In this document: positions 5,057 to 6,111 of the stretch, one piece after another
Numbering within the stretch: position 1 is the first letter of the stretch
How the letters are laid out: every line of letters starts with the position of its first letter
NCBI GenBank assembly: GCA_011522945.1
Contig: WTHY01000181.1
Location: forward strand, 1 to 6,111
Direction: 5' to 3'
Origin: Alphaproteobacteria bacterium
GTDB lineage: Bacteria > Pseudomonadota > Alphaproteobacteria > Puniceispirillales > Puniceispirillaceae
DNA: 6,111 nucleotides
Program-made: the position numbers and the translations under genes
The notes under the pieces: generated by a model
Databases searched by the model: none
Seen by the model: the letters and a program-made list of their open reading frames with translations, nothing else
Told to the model about the DNA's origin: nothing

Positions 5057-6111
5057 ATGTGCGGCATTGTTGGATATATCGGTTCTGAAAGCAGCTCTCA
5101 AATATTGATTGATGCCCTTAGACGGTTGGAATATCGGGGTTATGATAGCTCTGGGATTGCCACGATACATGATGGTCAAATTGAAATGCGTCGGCGCGTC
5201 GGCAAGCTTGCTGAGCTGTCCGGCAGTTTGCAAACCAATCCTTTAGCCGGGACCATAGGCATAGGCCACACAAGATGGGCAACTCATGGCGGCGTGACAG
5301 AGGCAAATGCACATCCGCATCTAGCCTCTGATCGTGTGGCGATCGTGCATAATGGGATTATTGAAAATCATAAGATGCTAAGGGCACGATTAATAGCAGC
5401 TGGGCATGTGTTCACGAGTGATACAGATTCAGAAGTGCTTGCCCATTTATTTGTTGAAGCTTTTGATGCCGGGCTAGCACCTGCAGAGGCTATGGCAAAA
5501 ATTCTATCTGAAGTTGAGGGCGCTTATGCGCTTGCTGTGATCGCAAAGGATTTTCCAGATACAATTATCGTAGCGCGCAATGCATCTCCCTTGGCCATAG
5601 GCTTGGGAGAGGGGTCTGTTTATGTAGCGTCCGACGCAATGGCAATGGCACATCTAACAAGGCAGGTGATTTACCTCAAAGATGATGATTATGCTGTGCT
5701 AACGTCTGATGGTTGTGAAATTTTTGATGGCGAAGGACAAAAAGCTAATCGCGAGCTTGTGACAGTGGCAGCTAACCCGGTTATGGTCGATAAAGCTGGC
5801 TATCGGCATTTTATGGAAAAAGAAATCCATGAACAGCCTGAAGCTATCGCGCATACACTCTCAGCAATGACAGATGAAAGTGGCAAATTGACTGCTGGTC
5901 TTTCAGTCAACCAGCTAAAAAGCATGTCATCCATCACATTGCTGGCTGCCGGCACAAGCTTTTATGCAGGACAAATTGGTCGTTATTGGATTGAAAAATT
6001 GGCAGGCATTCCTGTCTCTTGTGAAATTGCCTCTGAATATCGATATCGTCATCCGGTCGCTGTAGCTGGCGGGACAGCGATTGCTATTTCCCAATCAGGA
6101 GAGCTGTCTCT
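5057..6111 (+). CDS. glmS: GlmS, glutamine--fructose-6-phosphate aminotransferase (isomerizing), partial, 3' end missing
   Basis: GlmS converts fructose-6-phosphate and glutamine to glucosamine-6-phosphate and glutamate, the first committed step of hexosamine synthesis. The frame runs to the window edge without a stop, giving 351 codons of a family length near 605-610. The start is fixed by MCGIVGYIG, because Cys2 becomes the N-terminal nucleophile after Met removal. The type II glutamine amidotransferase domain (2 to about 220) shows RRLEYRGYDSSG (22-33), GHTRWATHG (70-78), NAHPH (84-88), HNGIIEN (98-104, with the oxyanion-hole Asn99-Gly100) and SDTDSE (121-126, with D124). The linker and the first sugar isomerase (SIS) domain follow: FMEKEIHEQP (248-257 region), AAGTSFYA, CEIASEYRYR and SQSGE (345-349). 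The residue after SQSGE is Leu350, where E. coli has the phosphate-binding Thr. Its product feeds, via GlmM (not in the window), the GlmU encoded divergently next door. Confidence 0.96.
   Translation, partial: MCGIVGYIGSESSSQILIDALRRLEYRGYDSSGIATIHDGQIEMRRRVGKLAELSGSLQTNPLAGTIGIGHTRWATHGGVTEANAHPHLASDRVAIVHNGIIENHKMLRARLIAAGHVFTSDTDSEVLAHLFVEAFDAGLAPAEAMAKILSEVEGAYALAVIAKDFPDTIIVARNASPLAIGLGEGSVYVASDAMAMAHLTRQVIYLKDDDYAVLTSDGCEIFDGEGQKANRELVTVAANPVMVDKAGYRHFMEKEIHEQPEAIAHTLSAMTDESGKLTAGLSVNQLKSMSSITLLAAGTSFYAGQIGRYWIEKLAGIPVSCEIASEYRYRHPVAVAGGTAIAISQSGELS

Noticed and set aside
4911..5233. Short open frames on both strands across the glmU-glmS gap (65 codons on plus, 97 on minus)
   Set aside because: Both overlap the certain glmS start region in other frames and have no recognisable domain; the plus frame has no convincing ribosome binding site.
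1..6111. A mobile element, defence system, CRISPR array or other new system
   Set aside because: All coding space is taken by five recognisable housekeeping envelope genes with similar base composition; no transposase, integrase, repeat array or tRNA-like structure was seen.

Overview
The window reads as ordinary chromosomal DNA from a Gram-negative bacterium, most likely an alphaproteobacterium of moderate to low GC content. The evidence is the set of cell-envelope genes: heptose synthesis for lipopolysaccharide, an SbmA/BacA inner-membrane peptide transporter, and a GlmU with alphaproteobacterial-style wording such as 'NHLSYIGDA' and a C-terminal 'ARGRQ'. The assignment comes from remembered family patterns and was not tested by a search. 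A marine lineage such as SAR116 is possible but unproven.

Layout. Positions 1-710 (+) hold the C-terminal two thirds of the SEDS glycosyltransferase RodA, cut off by the left edge. After 29 bp comes a complete sbmA/bacA-type gene at 740-1993 (+), with a strong ribosome binding site. A hairpin with a T tract at 2011-2038 ends this rightward unit. It is symmetrical enough to also end the leftward unit. That unit is glmU (4865-3537, -) followed by hldE (start about 3544, end 2081, -), which overlap by 8 bp. A 191-bp divergent control region (4866-5056) separates glmU from glmS. The glmS gene begins at 5057 (+) and runs off the right edge after 351 codons.

How the genes work together. GlmS makes glucosamine-6-phosphate from fructose-6-phosphate and glutamine. 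GlmU carries out the last two steps to UDP-GlcNAc, the precursor of peptidoglycan and lipid A. HldE makes the activated heptose for the lipopolysaccharide inner core. RodA polymerises lipid II into side-wall glycan. SbmA/BacA imports peptides across the inner membrane and, in some alphaproteobacteria, affects envelope lipid composition. The whole window is therefore about the envelope: precursor supply, wall polymerisation and inner-membrane transport.

I found no mobile element, CRISPR array, tRNA, rRNA or clearly new system. The most interesting non-coding signal is a perfect 9-bp inverted repeat with an 8-bp spacer (4978-5003) between the divergent glmU and glmS genes. It looks like an operator or a 5'-leader hairpin.
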